Source: JBEBGV01 sp040081265 (GTDB taxonomy: Bacteria; Acidobacteriota; Vicinamibacteria; Vicinamibacterales; UBA2999). Taken from it: a stretch of 64,000 nt of DNA. The stretch spans positions 13,758-77,757 of the forward strand of contig JBEBGV010000018.1 in the NCBI GenBank assembly GCA_040081265.1, given 5' to 3'. This document shows positions 16,802 to 25,133 of the stretch, in pieces. Position numbers and translations under genes: made by a program. Below the pieces are notes generated by a model that made no database searches, was not told the origin of the DNA, and saw nothing but the letters and a program-made list of their open reading frames with translations. Each line of letters opens with the position of its first letter. Positions within the stretch are counted from its first letter, which is position 1.

Positions 16802-17549
16802 CGTGACCCGCCTGGCGCTGATGCTGACGCTGGCAATCGCCGCCTGGCAGACGTACGCGTCTGCTGGAGCCCAGTCCGCCGGAGGCACCGTGAGCGGCAC
16901 AATCAACGTCACCAGCCCGGCCGGACGCAACGGCCGCGCCGCCGTGCGGGCCGATCGCAGCGGTGTGGTGGTGTGGTTGATGCCGGTCGGTGCATCGCCG
17001 CGGGTCAGGCCCACGGGGGCCGATCGCCCACGCTTCACGATGGTCCAGCGCGGCAAGCGGTTCCTGCCGAGGGTCCTGGTGATTCCGGTCGGTTCAGTGG
17101 TCGACTTCCCGAACTTCGACCCGATCTTCCACAACGTGTTCTCGCTCTTCGAAGGCAAACGGTTCGACCTTGGCCTGTACGAAGCGGGCTCCTCGCGCAG
17201 CGTCACGTTCGCCTCGCCAGGGGTGAGCCACGTCTTCTGCAACATCCACCCGGACATGAGCGCCATCGTCGCCGCAGTCGACACCGACTACTTCGCGGCC
17301 TCGGCCACCAACGGCACCTTCTCGATCGCCAATGTGCCTGCCGGACGCTACCGGCTCAACGTCTGGCACGATCGCTTCGCGATCGAGGGCGCCAGCGACT
17401 ATCCGAAAGAGATCACCGTGTCTGCCGGCGGCCTGGTCCTGGGCGACCTGCGCTTCTCTGACAGCGGACAGGCGTTGCCCGCACACACCAACAAGTTCGG
17501 GCACGGCTACATCCCGCCCAACGCCGCCTCGCCGATCTACCAGAAGTAA
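16791..17549 (+). CDS. Periplasmic cupredoxin-like protein (methylamine-utilisation-protein type)
   Basis: 252 aa from TTG 16791, chosen because GGAGG lies exactly five bases upstream; GTG 16803 and TTG 16761 are possible. Signal peptide (LMLTLAIAAWQTYASAGAQ). The first half is a beta-sandwich; H114 (FHNVF), C150, H153 and M156 (CNIHPDM) form a complete His-Cys-His-Met type 1 copper set. The end (PAGRYRLNVWH) is a carboxypeptidase-regulatory-like beta domain. It overlaps the porin stop by 11 bp. Probably a periplasmic blue-copper or copper-binding protein; its redox partner is unknown. Confidence 0.8.
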   Translation: MPSSVTRLALMLTLAIAAWQTYASAGAQSAGGTVSGTINVTSPAGRNGRAAVRADRSGVVVWLMPVGASPRVRPTGADRPRFTMVQRGKRFLPRVLVIPVGSVVDFPNFDPIFHNVFSLFEGKRFDLGLYEAGSSRSVTFASPGVSHVFCNIHPDMSAIVAAVDTDYFAASATNGTFSIANVPAGRYRLNVWHDRFAIEGASDYPKEITVSAGGLVLGDLRFSDSGQALPAHTNKFGHGYIPPNAASPIYQK

Positions 17550-17567
17550 TTCAGCAGGGCCCGGGCG

Positions 17568-18140
17568 CTACGACGAGCTGCTCGAGGACGAGCTGCCGCC
17601 ACTCGACGACGAACTCGACGAGCTCGACGAGGAACCGCCGCCACCCGACGAAGAGCTGGACGAGCCGCCCGAGGACGAGCCGCTCCCACTCGACGAGGAA
17701 CCCGACGAACTGCTCGAGGACGAGCCTCCGCTCGACGAGGAACTCGAGGAGCCTGACGAGCTGCTTGACGACGAGCTCGACGAGCTACCCGACGACGAGC
17801 TGCTGCTCCCGGACGAGGAACTCGACGAACCGCTTGAAGAGGAGCTGCTTCCCGACGAGGAGCTGGACGAGCCACTCGACGAGGAACCCGCTGAACTGCT
17901 CGACGGCGAGTTGTTTCCGCCAGACGAGGATCCCGAGGCGCTGCTCGACGATCCGCCCGGCACTGAGCTCGAGGAACCAAACGACTGCGCTCCGGAGCTC
18001 GAGACGATGGGCGCCTCGATGCTGGTCGGCTGGGTGATGCCTTCGCAGCCGGCCGCCACCATGGCCACGGGGGCGCTGATGAGCAGAAGGAGCAGGTTGC
18101 GCCGTTCGAGTAAGTCGCTGTGTTGGTGGCTCTTGGTCAT
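17568..18140 (-). CDS. Exported protein with long Gly/Ser tail, probable Tat-type lipoprotein
   Basis: 190 aa from ATG 18140 (a start at 18179 is possible). The N-terminus carries ERRNLLLLLISAP, a twin-arginine-like motif, then VAAGC, a loose lipobox. After about residue 50 the protein is almost only Gly and Ser (repeats of GSSSS) to its end, roughly 130 residues. Low complexity makes other frames look open, but only this one has an export signal. Such tails act as flexible linkers or as O-glycosylation tracts. It shares a divergent promoter region and matching operator repeats with the glycan operon, which suggests linked expression. Confidence 0.65.
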   Translation of the reverse strand: MTKSHQHSDLLERRNLLLLLISAPVAMVAAGCEGITQPTSIEAPIVSSSGAQSFGSSSSVPGGSSSSASGSSSGGNNSPSSSSAGSSSSGSSSSSSGSSSSSSGSSSSSSGSSSSSSGSSSSSSSSSSSGSSSSSSSGGSSSSSSSGSSSSGSGSSSGGSSSSSSGGGGSSSSSSSSSSSGGSSSSSSSS

Positions 18141-18187
18141 ACCGTCGGTTCGTCCACGCTTATCATGCCGCACCGCCACCTCGCATT

Positions 18188-18204
18188 TGTCAGAGAGATG
18201 TCAA
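18188..18204 (-). promoter_or_regulatory. Two 11-bp-spaced hexamers facing the Gly/Ser lipoprotein gene
   Basis: On the minus strand: TTGACA (18204-18199), tctct, CTGACA (18193-18188). The same pair with spacer tctcc ends the operator at 12,857. It points towards the lipoprotein gene, whose start is 48 bp away. Confidence 0.55.
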
Positions 18205-18223
18205 AGTTGGCGCCCTGCAGACT

Positions 18224-18251
18224 TTGACAGGTTCTTGACCTGGCGTTGACA
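18224..18251 (+). promoter_or_regulatory. Three 11-bp-spaced hexamers facing the glycan operon
   Basis: TTGACA (18224-18229), ggttc, TTGACC (18235-18240), tggcg, TTGACA (18246-18251). Same orientation relative to transcription and same first spacer as the RiPP-operon operator. It ends 46 bp before the first glycosyltransferase start. No convincing -10 follows, as expected for an activator-dependent promoter. Confidence 0.65.
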
Positions 18252-18297
18252 AGTGTGACCTTCGACTCGCCCATCCTCACTGGAGACCCCAATCGCC

Positions 18298-19632
18298 GTG
18301 GGGTTCACAACAGGGGGAGTCGTGCTACAGAGTCAACCCATACATGCGGGACACCGACGCGCCGCGGCCGTCAGGCATCCGAACTTCGCGCCTGACACGC
18401 CGGCGGCGGCGATCCGTCAGTGGCCCTCGAGCGAGGTGCACGACGCTCCACGCGTCCTCTTCTATTCGCACGATTCCTACGGCCTGGGCCACATCCGGCG
18501 AACGCTGTCGCTGTGCCAGACCGTGCGAGAGCGCTACGAGGACGCCTCTCTTCTCGTCCTGACAGGGTCCTCGGCGATCTCGACCCTGCCCATCCCCAAG
18601 GGGGTGGACTGGGTAAAACTTCCCTGCGTCACGAAGGTGGCCGACGAGGAGTACCGCTCGAAGTTCCTCGCCCTGGGCTTCGACGCGATTCGCTCGGTCC
18701 GCCGCGAAATCATCTTCTCCACCGCCCAGTTCTACCGTCCTTCGCTGGTCCTGGTCGACAACGTTCCGCTCGGGCTCAAGGGTGAACTGCGCCGCACCCT
18801 CGAAGCCCTGCGCGAGTGGGACCCCGAGGTGCGCGTCGTCCTCACCTTGAGGGATGTGCTCGACGCGCCCGCCCGCATCGTCAATCGGTGGAACAACGAC
18901 GGCACCTACGCCACCCTCGAGCGTCTCTACGACCACGTGATGGTGTATGGCTCGCCCGACGTGTTCGACGTCGTCAAGGAATACCAGTTTCCAGACCGCC
19001 TGGCCGCCAAGGTCTCATATGCGGGCTACATCAAGCGTACGCCCCAGGGCCTGGTCGCCGACACGCGTGCCGCGCTGCTGCGCGGGGCAGATCGACTGGT
19101 GCTGGTCACCGTCGGCGGCGGCGGCGATGGTGCCCCACTGGTTGAGCAGTACCTGCTCGGCCTCGAAGCTGCCGGGTCGCGTGGCGTGGACGCCAACGCC
19201 CAGCACCTGATCGTGTGCGGCCCGGAGATGCCCGTTGCCGATGTCGAGCGTCTGCGGGCGCGCCACGGCCATCGTCGAGACGTCACCATCGTCACCTTCG
19301 CGCCGGATCTCGTGACCACGATGGCTGCCGCCGACGTGGTGGTGGGCATGGGCGGCTACAACACGATCTGCGAGGTGCTGTCGCTGCGGAAACCGGCGGT
19401 CATCATGCCGCGTCGGAGACCGCGGCTGGAGCAGTGGATTCGCTGCACGCGGCTGGCAGAGATGGGGCTCATCCGTGTCGTGGACCCGGACGATGACCCC
19501 GCCACCGCGCTCGTCCGCGAGGTGCGCGCGGCCCTCGGCAGTGCGCGTCCTCCCCGGGCGTTCGAGACGATGAATGGACTCACGAGTTTTGACGCGTTGC
19601 TGCCGCGCCTTCTCGGTGGAGCACGGTCATGA
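18298..19632 (+). CDS. Predicted MurG-like glycosyltransferase (COG4671 type)
   Basis: 444 aa from GTG 18298; a GTG at 18322 would also fit. After a poorly conserved 48-residue N-terminus comes RVLFYSHDSYGLGHIRRT, the hallmark of predicted MurG-like transferases, and a GT-B fold with a C-terminal nucleotide-sugar site (GMGGYNTICEVLSLRKPAV). Both donor and acceptor are unknown. It overlaps the next gene by four bases and is the first gene of a six-gene operon. Its promoter region holds the triple TTGACA operator. Confidence 0.85.
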   Translation: MGFTTGGVVLQSQPIHAGHRRAAAVRHPNFAPDTPAAAIRQWPSSEVHDAPRVLFYSHDSYGLGHIRRTLSLCQTVRERYEDASLLVLTGSSAISTLPIPKGVDWVKLPCVTKVADEEYRSKFLALGFDAIRSVRREIIFSTAQFYRPSLVLVDNVPLGLKGELRRTLEALREWDPEVRVVLTLRDVLDAPARIVNRWNNDGTYATLERLYDHVMVYGSPDVFDVVKEYQFPDRLAAKVSYAGYIKRTPQGLVADTRAALLRGADRLVLVTVGGGGDGAPLVEQYLLGLEAAGSRGVDANAQHLIVCGPEMPVADVERLRARHGHRRDVTIVTFAPDLVTTMAAADVVVGMGGYNTICEVLSLRKPAVIMPRRRPRLEQWIRCTRLAEMGLIRVVDPDDDPATALVREVRAALGSARPPRAFETMNGLTSFDALLPRLLGGARS

Positions 19633-20849
19633 CGAACCCGCGCGGCAGTCAACCAGTCGTCGGGTACGTGGTCAAGCGCTTTCCCCGACTCTCTGAAACG
19701 TTCATCCTGCGCGAACTGCTTGAACTCGAGCGGCTGGGCGTAGACGTCCGTGTCTTTGCCCTTGGCCGCACCGACGAGATCGTGCACGCGGAGTATGCGC
19801 GTCTCCGCGCACCCGTCGTCTATGCCGAGGATCTGCCGACGCCTCCCCCGTCTCTGGAGGCTCCGGCGTCGGCCCTCTCGGGTGTCGACGCCAAGAACCT
19901 CAAGCTGGCGCGCCGCCTGACACCGGCCATCGAGGCCTCGGGCGTCAGCCACCTGCACGCCCACTTCGCTACAGCGGCCGCGGAAGTTGCCTCCTGCGTG
20001 GGACGGGCACTGTCGCTGCCCTGCAGCTTCACCGCGCACGCCAAGGACATCTTTCACGAAAGCGTCTCGGCGGCGCGGCTCGAGTCGCTGTTGCGCGAGG
20101 CGGCGTTTGTGGTCACGGTCAGCGACTACAACGTTGGCCACCTGCGACAGGTCGCCCCGGGCGCGGCAGGCACGTCCATCCACCGCATCTACAACGGGGT
20201 CGATGTCGGTGCGTTCGACGTCGCCGACGAAAAGGGACGCGACGACCGGATTCTCGGGGTGGGTCGCCTGGTCGAGAAGAAGGGTTTCGACGTCTTCGTC
20301 GATGCCATCGCACGCATGCGGACCCGGCGGCCACAGGTGTCCGCCACCATCGTCGGCACCGGCCGGTGCGAGGCGGCGCTGCGCGAACAGATCGACCGGC
20401 TCGGCCTCACCTCGCACATCGCGCTCGCTGGCGCCAGGCCGCAGGCTGAGGTGCTCGAGTTGATGCGCAGCCATCGCGTGCTGGCGGCGCCGTGCGTGGT
20501 GGGCACCGATGGAGACCGCGATGGACTGCCGACGGTCATCATCGAGGCCATGGCGGTCGGGCTACCAGTCGTCTCGACGCCGGTGACCGGCATTCCGGAG
20601 ATCGTCCGCCACGGCACGACGGGCCTCATCGTCGCCGAGGGCGACGCGGGAGCTTTGGCCGAGGCTCTCGAGACGCTGCTGACTGACGACCGCCTGCGGA
20701 CGCGGTTGAGCGCCGCAGCACGCCGCGTCATCGAGATGGGATTCGACACCCGGAAGAACGCGGTCGCGCTCGCCGATCTCTTTGCGGCGTCTGCGGGTCG
20801 GCAGAGCGTCCGATCGGGCCTGGGCCTGGCAGCGGTGGGTGCGTCATGA
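19629..20849 (+). CDS. Family 4 glycosyltransferase, WcaL-like
   Basis: 406 aa, ATGA overlap with the previous gene. GYVVKRFPRLSETFI near the start is characteristic of exopolysaccharide transferases of the WcaL type. The C-terminal GT-B domain has GVGRLVEKKGFDVF and PTVIIEAMAVGLPVV, containing the EX7E donor-binding motif. Retaining mechanism expected from the family. Context (two further transferases and an ABC exporter) indicates a surface or exported glycan. Confidence 0.88.
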   Translation: MTNPRGSQPVVGYVVKRFPRLSETFILRELLELERLGVDVRVFALGRTDEIVHAEYARLRAPVVYAEDLPTPPPSLEAPASALSGVDAKNLKLARRLTPAIEASGVSHLHAHFATAAAEVASCVGRALSLPCSFTAHAKDIFHESVSAARLESLLREAAFVVTVSDYNVGHLRQVAPGAAGTSIHRIYNGVDVGAFDVADEKGRDDRILGVGRLVEKKGFDVFVDAIARMRTRRPQVSATIVGTGRCEAALREQIDRLGLTSHIALAGARPQAEVLELMRSHRVLAAPCVVGTDGDRDGLPTVIIEAMAVGLPVVSTPVTGIPEIVRHGTTGLIVAEGDAGALAEALETLLTDDRLRTRLSAAARRVIEMGFDTRKNAVALADLFAASAGRQSVRSGLGLAAVGAS

Positions 20850-21997
20850 ACATCGCCTACGTGAACGCCGACGCGGGCATCCCGCTGTTTTCCACCAAGG
20901 GCGCCGCCGTGCATGTGCGCGACTTTGCCGGCGCGGCGACGCGCCTGGGGCATGCCGTGCGCGTCTTTACCGCCAAGGCCGGCACGCCGCCGGCTACGTG
21001 GGCCGTGCCCTACGAGGTGGTCGAGGCGAGCGCGAGCAGTCAGGACCTGCCGGAAGACCGGGGACTGCGCCTGAACACCGCTCTCCGTGCGGCGCTCGCG
21101 CGTGACCACCAACGCGGGGCCTTCGACGTGATCTACGAGCGCTACTCGCTCTGGAGCCACTCGTCGCTGAACTTCGCCAGACGACGCGGCTTGCCGTACG
21201 TGCTCGAGGTCAACAGCCCGCTGGTCGTCGAGCAGTCCACCTATCGGTCACTGTCGCGCCAGGCAACCGCGCGGCGCATCGAGCGGTACCTCTTCGGCGC
21301 CGCGACGCGGATCGTCACCGTCTCGAGGGAAGTCGCCGACTACGTCTGCGCCCACGGCGCTGATCCCGCGCGCGTCGTGGTGGCGGTCAATGGCGTGGAC
21401 CTGTCGCTCTACGCCGACGTCCAGCCACCCTCGACTGACGACACGCGCTTCACGATCGGCTTTCTCGGCAGCCTCAAGCCGTGGCACGGCATCGACGTGC
21501 TGATCGACGCCCTCGAACTGCTGGTCTCACGCAGCCCACACTATCACCTGCGGCTGATCGGCGACGGGCCGGAGCGTGCACGACTGACCGCGCAGATCGC
21601 CGAGCGCGGGCTGTCGGCGCACACGACCGTGGTCGGTCAGGTCGCGCGCGACCAGGTGCCGGTGCACCTTCATGACGTCGACGTCACCGTCGCCCCGTAT
21701 CCCCGACTTGACGGTTTCTATTTCTCGCCGCTGAAGGTCTTTGAATACATGGCGGCGGGCCGCCCGATCGTGGCGAGTCGTATCGGCCAGATCGAATCGG
21801 TGCTCGAAGACCAGCAGACCGCCCTGCTGGTCACGCCCGGTGATCCAGGCAGGCTGGCCGACGCCATCGAGACCCTGCGCCGTCAACCGGCGCTGGCCGC
21901 ACGGCTGTCTCGCGCCGCTCGCGACCAGGCACTCAGCAGGCACGGGTGGGAACACACCGTCGCCACCGCGCTTTCCGGTGTCGAGGGCCAGCTATGA
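20846..21997 (+). CDS. Family 4 glycosyltransferase
   Basis: 383 aa, four-base overlap with the preceding transferase. N-terminal domain with MNIAYVNADAGIP and STKGAAVHVRDF, and C-terminal domain with GFLGSLKPWHGIDVLIDA and SPLKVFEYMAAGRPIV, both normal for GT4 enzymes of GT-B fold. Cytosolic. The specific linkage cannot be predicted from sequence. Translationally coupled to the ABC gene that follows. Confidence 0.88.
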   Translation: MNIAYVNADAGIPLFSTKGAAVHVRDFAGAATRLGHAVRVFTAKAGTPPATWAVPYEVVEASASSQDLPEDRGLRLNTALRAALARDHQRGAFDVIYERYSLWSHSSLNFARRRGLPYVLEVNSPLVVEQSTYRSLSRQATARRIERYLFGAATRIVTVSREVADYVCAHGADPARVVVAVNGVDLSLYADVQPPSTDDTRFTIGFLGSLKPWHGIDVLIDALELLVSRSPHYHLRLIGDGPERARLTAQIAERGLSAHTTVVGQVARDQVPVHLHDVDVTVAPYPRLDGFYFSPLKVFEYMAAGRPIVASRIGQIESVLEDQQTALLVTPGDPGRLADAIETLRRQPALAARLSRAARDQALSRHGWEHTVATALSGVEGQL

Positions 21998-23781
21998 CAT
22001 CGACCCGCGTGCGGTCCTCGATCTGGTCGGCGTTCCTGCCGTATGTGCGCCCGTTCCGGGCACAACTGGCCTCCTCACTCGGGCTCCTGCTGTTCTCGGC
22101 CGCGATGGAGCTGTTCAAGCCCTGGCCGCTGAAGTTCGTCATCGACCATGTGCTCGGGCACGATGCGGGCACCTTGCCCTTTGGCCTCGATGCCCTGGAT
22201 TCGGGCGGGCGGCTGCTGGCGGCGAGCGTCGCCGTCGTCGTGGTCGCCATCGTCGGCGGACTGGCGGAATACCAGGCACAGATCCGCGTGGCAAAGATCG
22301 GCAACACCACGGCGTCGGTGATCCGTGGCGATGTCTTCGCTCACCTCCAGCAGTTGTCGGTGGCCTTTCATCGCACCACCGGGTCCGGCGAGGTGCTGAC
22401 ACGGCTGATGAAGGACGTGCAGGACATCAAGAACATCCTCGGCGAGGTGGCGCTGGAAACGGCGACACAGACGGTGCTGCTCCTGGGCATGGCGGTGGTC
22501 CTGATTGCCATGGATCCGACGCTGGCATTCCTGAGCCTGGCCGTGTTCGGTCCCATTGCCTTCTGCGTGCGTCACTACTCGGGCCACATCAAGGAGGTCA
22601 CGCGGCGACAGCGCCAGAAGGACAGCAAGGCGGCGTCGATCATGACCGAGGCGATCGCCATGCTGCCCGCCGTGCAGCTGTTTGGTCACGGTCGCCACGC
22701 CAGCGGTCAGTTCGGCCGTGCTTCGCACAAGAGCCTTGAAGCGGAGGTGTCGGCCGCCCGCATGAAGGGCAAGCTCGAGCGATGGGTGGAGGTCATCGTC
22801 GCGATCGGCACCGGAGGCGTCCTCTGGTACGGCGCCGCGGCGGTGCTCGAGGGGCGACTCACGCCAGGCGACCTGGTCGTCTTCGTCGCCTATCTCAAGT
22901 CCACCTACCGACCGACCCGCCGCATTGCCAGCAACTGGCTGCAGATTTCGCGGGCCAGCGTCGGCGCCGAGCGGGTCATGGAGTTGCTGCAGACGCAGCC
23001 GGCCATCCAGGACCTGCCGCACGCCACGCCGGCGCCGCCACTTCGTGGAGACATCGAGTTCGAGCACGTCGGCTTCTCCTACGGTTCCGCTGCGACGCTG
23101 ACCGATGTCAACGTCACGATTCCCGCCGGAACTCTCGTCGCCGTCGTCGGCCAGAGCGGCGCGGGCAAGTCGACGCTGGTGAATCTGCTTCCCCGACTGC
23201 TCGACCCCACCACCGGGGTCGTGCGCATCGATGGACACGACATTCGCGACTACACCCTCGCGTCGCTGCGGAGTCAGTTCGCGATCGTGACCCAGGAAGC
23301 AATGCTCTTCGGCTTCTCGGTGCGCGACAACGTCGCCTATGGCGACCCCGAGCCCGATGACGCGCGCGTGATGGCGGCCCTCAAGGCAGCGCACATCTGG
23401 TCGGTGGTCGAGCGCCTGCCTGAAGGCCTCGACACCAGACTCGGCGAGCGGGGTGCACGGCTGTCGGGCGGTGAGCGGCAGCGCCTGGCGATTGCCCGCG
23501 CCTTCTATCGCGACGCCAGGATCATCATCCTGGACGAACCGACGACCGGCCTCGACGGCATCGCCGAAACCGCCGTGCTGGAATCGATCGATGCGCTGGT
23601 CCGCGGACGAACCACCTTCGTCATCACCCATCGTCTCTCCACCATCGCCCACGCCAACCTGGTCCTGTGCCTCGAGGACGGTCGGATCGTTGAATCGGGA
23701 ACGCCAGCGCATCTGCACTCCTCCGGCGGTCGGTTCGAGGAACTGCTGTCGATGCAGAGCGCCAGCCTGAGAGCGCACTAG
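21994..23781 (+). CDS. MsbA-like ABC transporter (fused permease and ATPase)
   Basis: 595 aa from ATG 21994, which overlaps the preceding stop as ATGA; longer starts would run into the transferase. Six membrane helices (about 18-310), then a nucleotide-binding domain: Walker A GQSGAGKST, Q-loop VTQEAMLF, signature LSGGERQR, Walker B IIILDEPT, H-loop THRLS. Family members flip lipids, lipid-linked glycans or peptides. Its place in a glycosyltransferase operon suggests export of a glycolipid or glycan intermediate. Confidence 0.88.
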   Translation: MTSTRVRSSIWSAFLPYVRPFRAQLASSLGLLLFSAAMELFKPWPLKFVIDHVLGHDAGTLPFGLDALDSGGRLLAASVAVVVVAIVGGLAEYQAQIRVAKIGNTTASVIRGDVFAHLQQLSVAFHRTTGSGEVLTRLMKDVQDIKNILGEVALETATQTVLLLGMAVVLIAMDPTLAFLSLAVFGPIAFCVRHYSGHIKEVTRRQRQKDSKAASIMTEAIAMLPAVQLFGHGRHASGQFGRASHKSLEAEVSAARMKGKLERWVEVIVAIGTGGVLWYGAAAVLEGRLTPGDLVVFVAYLKSTYRPTRRIASNWLQISRASVGAERVMELLQTQPAIQDLPHATPAPPLRGDIEFEHVGFSYGSAATLTDVNVTIPAGTLVAVVGQSGAGKSTLVNLLPRLLDPTTGVVRIDGHDIRDYTLASLRSQFAIVTQEAMLFGFSVRDNVAYGDPEPDDARVMAALKAAHIWSVVERLPEGLDTRLGERGARLSGGERQRLAIARAFYRDARIIILDEPTTGLDGIAETAVLESIDALVRGRTTFVITHRLSTIAHANLVLCLEDGRIVESGTPAHLHSSGGRFEELLSMQSASLRAH

Positions 23782-25133
23782 TGGACATGACTCACGCCTT
23801 TCGAGACCCCGCCGCACTGACAGTTCTGCTGACCGCTCACCTGCCGATCTGCCGCAAACACCATCGACGCATCAGCGCCTGCGAGATCGTCGAAGTCATC
23901 GCAGGACGACGCGACAAGGTCTTCGCGCTCGCCGACGTCACTCTGGTCGATGAGGTGGGCGTCGTCGTCGACCGTCGTCTGGTGCTGCAGGCGCTTCCCG
24001 ACCAACCATCGGCGGCGGAAGAAGGGGCCAAGATCTTCCGGCGGCTCCGTCAGCGCGTTCGGAAGACGTCGTCGCGGGCGCTCTTCAGGCCGTGGGCTGC
24101 TTACGTGCGCTCTGAGCGGCTGATTGTCGCGCCGTTCCCGTTCGACTATCGCCTTCCCTCGCTGGTAGCAGCGTGCGACCAGGTCGGCGCCCTCGAGGTG
24201 CTGGGGCCAGCGCTCGGACTTCCTCTGTCAGCATGCGCGGTGACCGCCGTTCGCTACGTGCCCGAGAAGCGTTGCCAGCTTCGCTACGACCTGGCGACGC
24301 AGGATGGGGCGCAGCTGCGTGTCTACGGCAAGGTGATGGCCGGGCAGCGCGGCGGTGACATGGTGCGATGGATGCAGACGCTGCACGACCGACTGGCGAT
24401 GAGCGGCGTGGCACGAACGCCGGCACCGGTGGGCTATCTCGCCCGATTGAAGCTGCTGCTCCAGCACGAGGCGCCAGGGCGCACGATCTACGAGCTTCAG
24501 TTCGACGGCAAGGCACCGGCCGCGCTCTATGCCGACACTGGCCTGGCGCTGGCGGCCTTTCAGGACACCCGACTCACCGGGCTCGACCCGTACGGCGCCA
24601 GCGACGAGCACGCGATGCTCGTCACCACACTTCGAAAGGACATCCTGGCGCCCGCGACGCGGGTGACCGCACGCGCGCTGGTCGAGCAACTCGCCGACAG
24701 CGCGCCGCTGCTCGCTGACGAACCACCTGTGACCTGTCACCGCGATTTCTACGACAAGCAGGTGCTGGCGGGACGCGGTATCTGGTTCATCGACCTCGAC
24801 ACACTGGCCGAGGCACCTGCGGCGCTCGATGTCGGCAACTTCCTGGCCCATCTGCGCCTGCGCCGGCACCAGAACCTCGTGCCCCGCGACGTCGCTGCGA
24901 CGGCTGCAACGGCCTTCCTCTCGGCCTATCGCCGACGCCGGCTGATCAGCGCCTCGGACACCGCATGGTGGACAGCATCGGCCTTGATTCGACTCGCGAG
25001 CGTCTACGCCGTGCGTCCGCGGTGGGTTCACCTGTCGACGACGCTGCTTGCCGACGCGCAGCGCGAACTCAACCGTCACTTTACCCGGGCACACGCCGCC
25101 GACGCGGGTCACGGCCACGCGAGCGTCGCATGA
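23781..25133 (+). CDS. APH-type phosphotransferase
   Basis: 450 aa; GTG 23781 shares a base with the preceding stop (TAGTG), and ATG 23787 is an alternative. The C-terminal two-thirds is an aminoglycoside-phosphotransferase/choline-kinase fold: CHRDFYDKQ is the catalytic loop (Gln replaces the usual Asn) and WFIDLDTL the metal-binding DxD segment. The first 100 residues are a separate helical part with RRDKVFALADV-like strands. Since it is inside a glycan operon, phosphorylation of a sugar or sugar-linked small molecule is more likely than drug resistance. Confidence 0.75.
   Translation: MDMTHAFRDPAALTVLLTAHLPICRKHHRRISACEIVEVIAGRRDKVFALADVTLVDEVGVVVDRRLVLQALPDQPSAAEEGAKIFRRLRQRVRKTSSRALFRPWAAYVRSERLIVAPFPFDYRLPSLVAACDQVGALEVLGPALGLPLSACAVTAVRYVPEKRCQLRYDLATQDGAQLRVYGKVMAGQRGGDMVRWMQTLHDRLAMSGVARTPAPVGYLARLKLLLQHEAPGRTIYELQFDGKAPAALYADTGLALAAFQDTRLTGLDPYGASDEHAMLVTTLRKDILAPATRVTARALVEQLADSAPLLADEPPVTCHRDFYDKQVLAGRGIWFIDLDTLAEAPAALDVGNFLAHLRLRRHQNLVPRDVAATAATAFLSAYRRRRLISASDTAWWTASALIRLASVYAVRPRWVHLSTTLLADAQRELNRHFTRAHAADAGHGHASVA

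Noticed and set aside
17332..18249. Plus-strand frame rich in Asp, Glu, Leu and Pro (305 codons)
   Set aside because: It is the antisense image of the Gly/Ser repeat gene and begins inside the cupredoxin gene. It has no start context, while the minus-strand frame has an export signal.
22075..23817. 580-codon minus-strand frame opposite the MsbA-like gene
   Set aside because: Antisense shadow with no motif; the plus-strand ABC gene is certain.
23781..25133. Aminoglycoside resistance gene
   Set aside because: The fold is APH-like, but the gene is translationally coupled inside a glycan operon and the catalytic loop has Gln for Asn.
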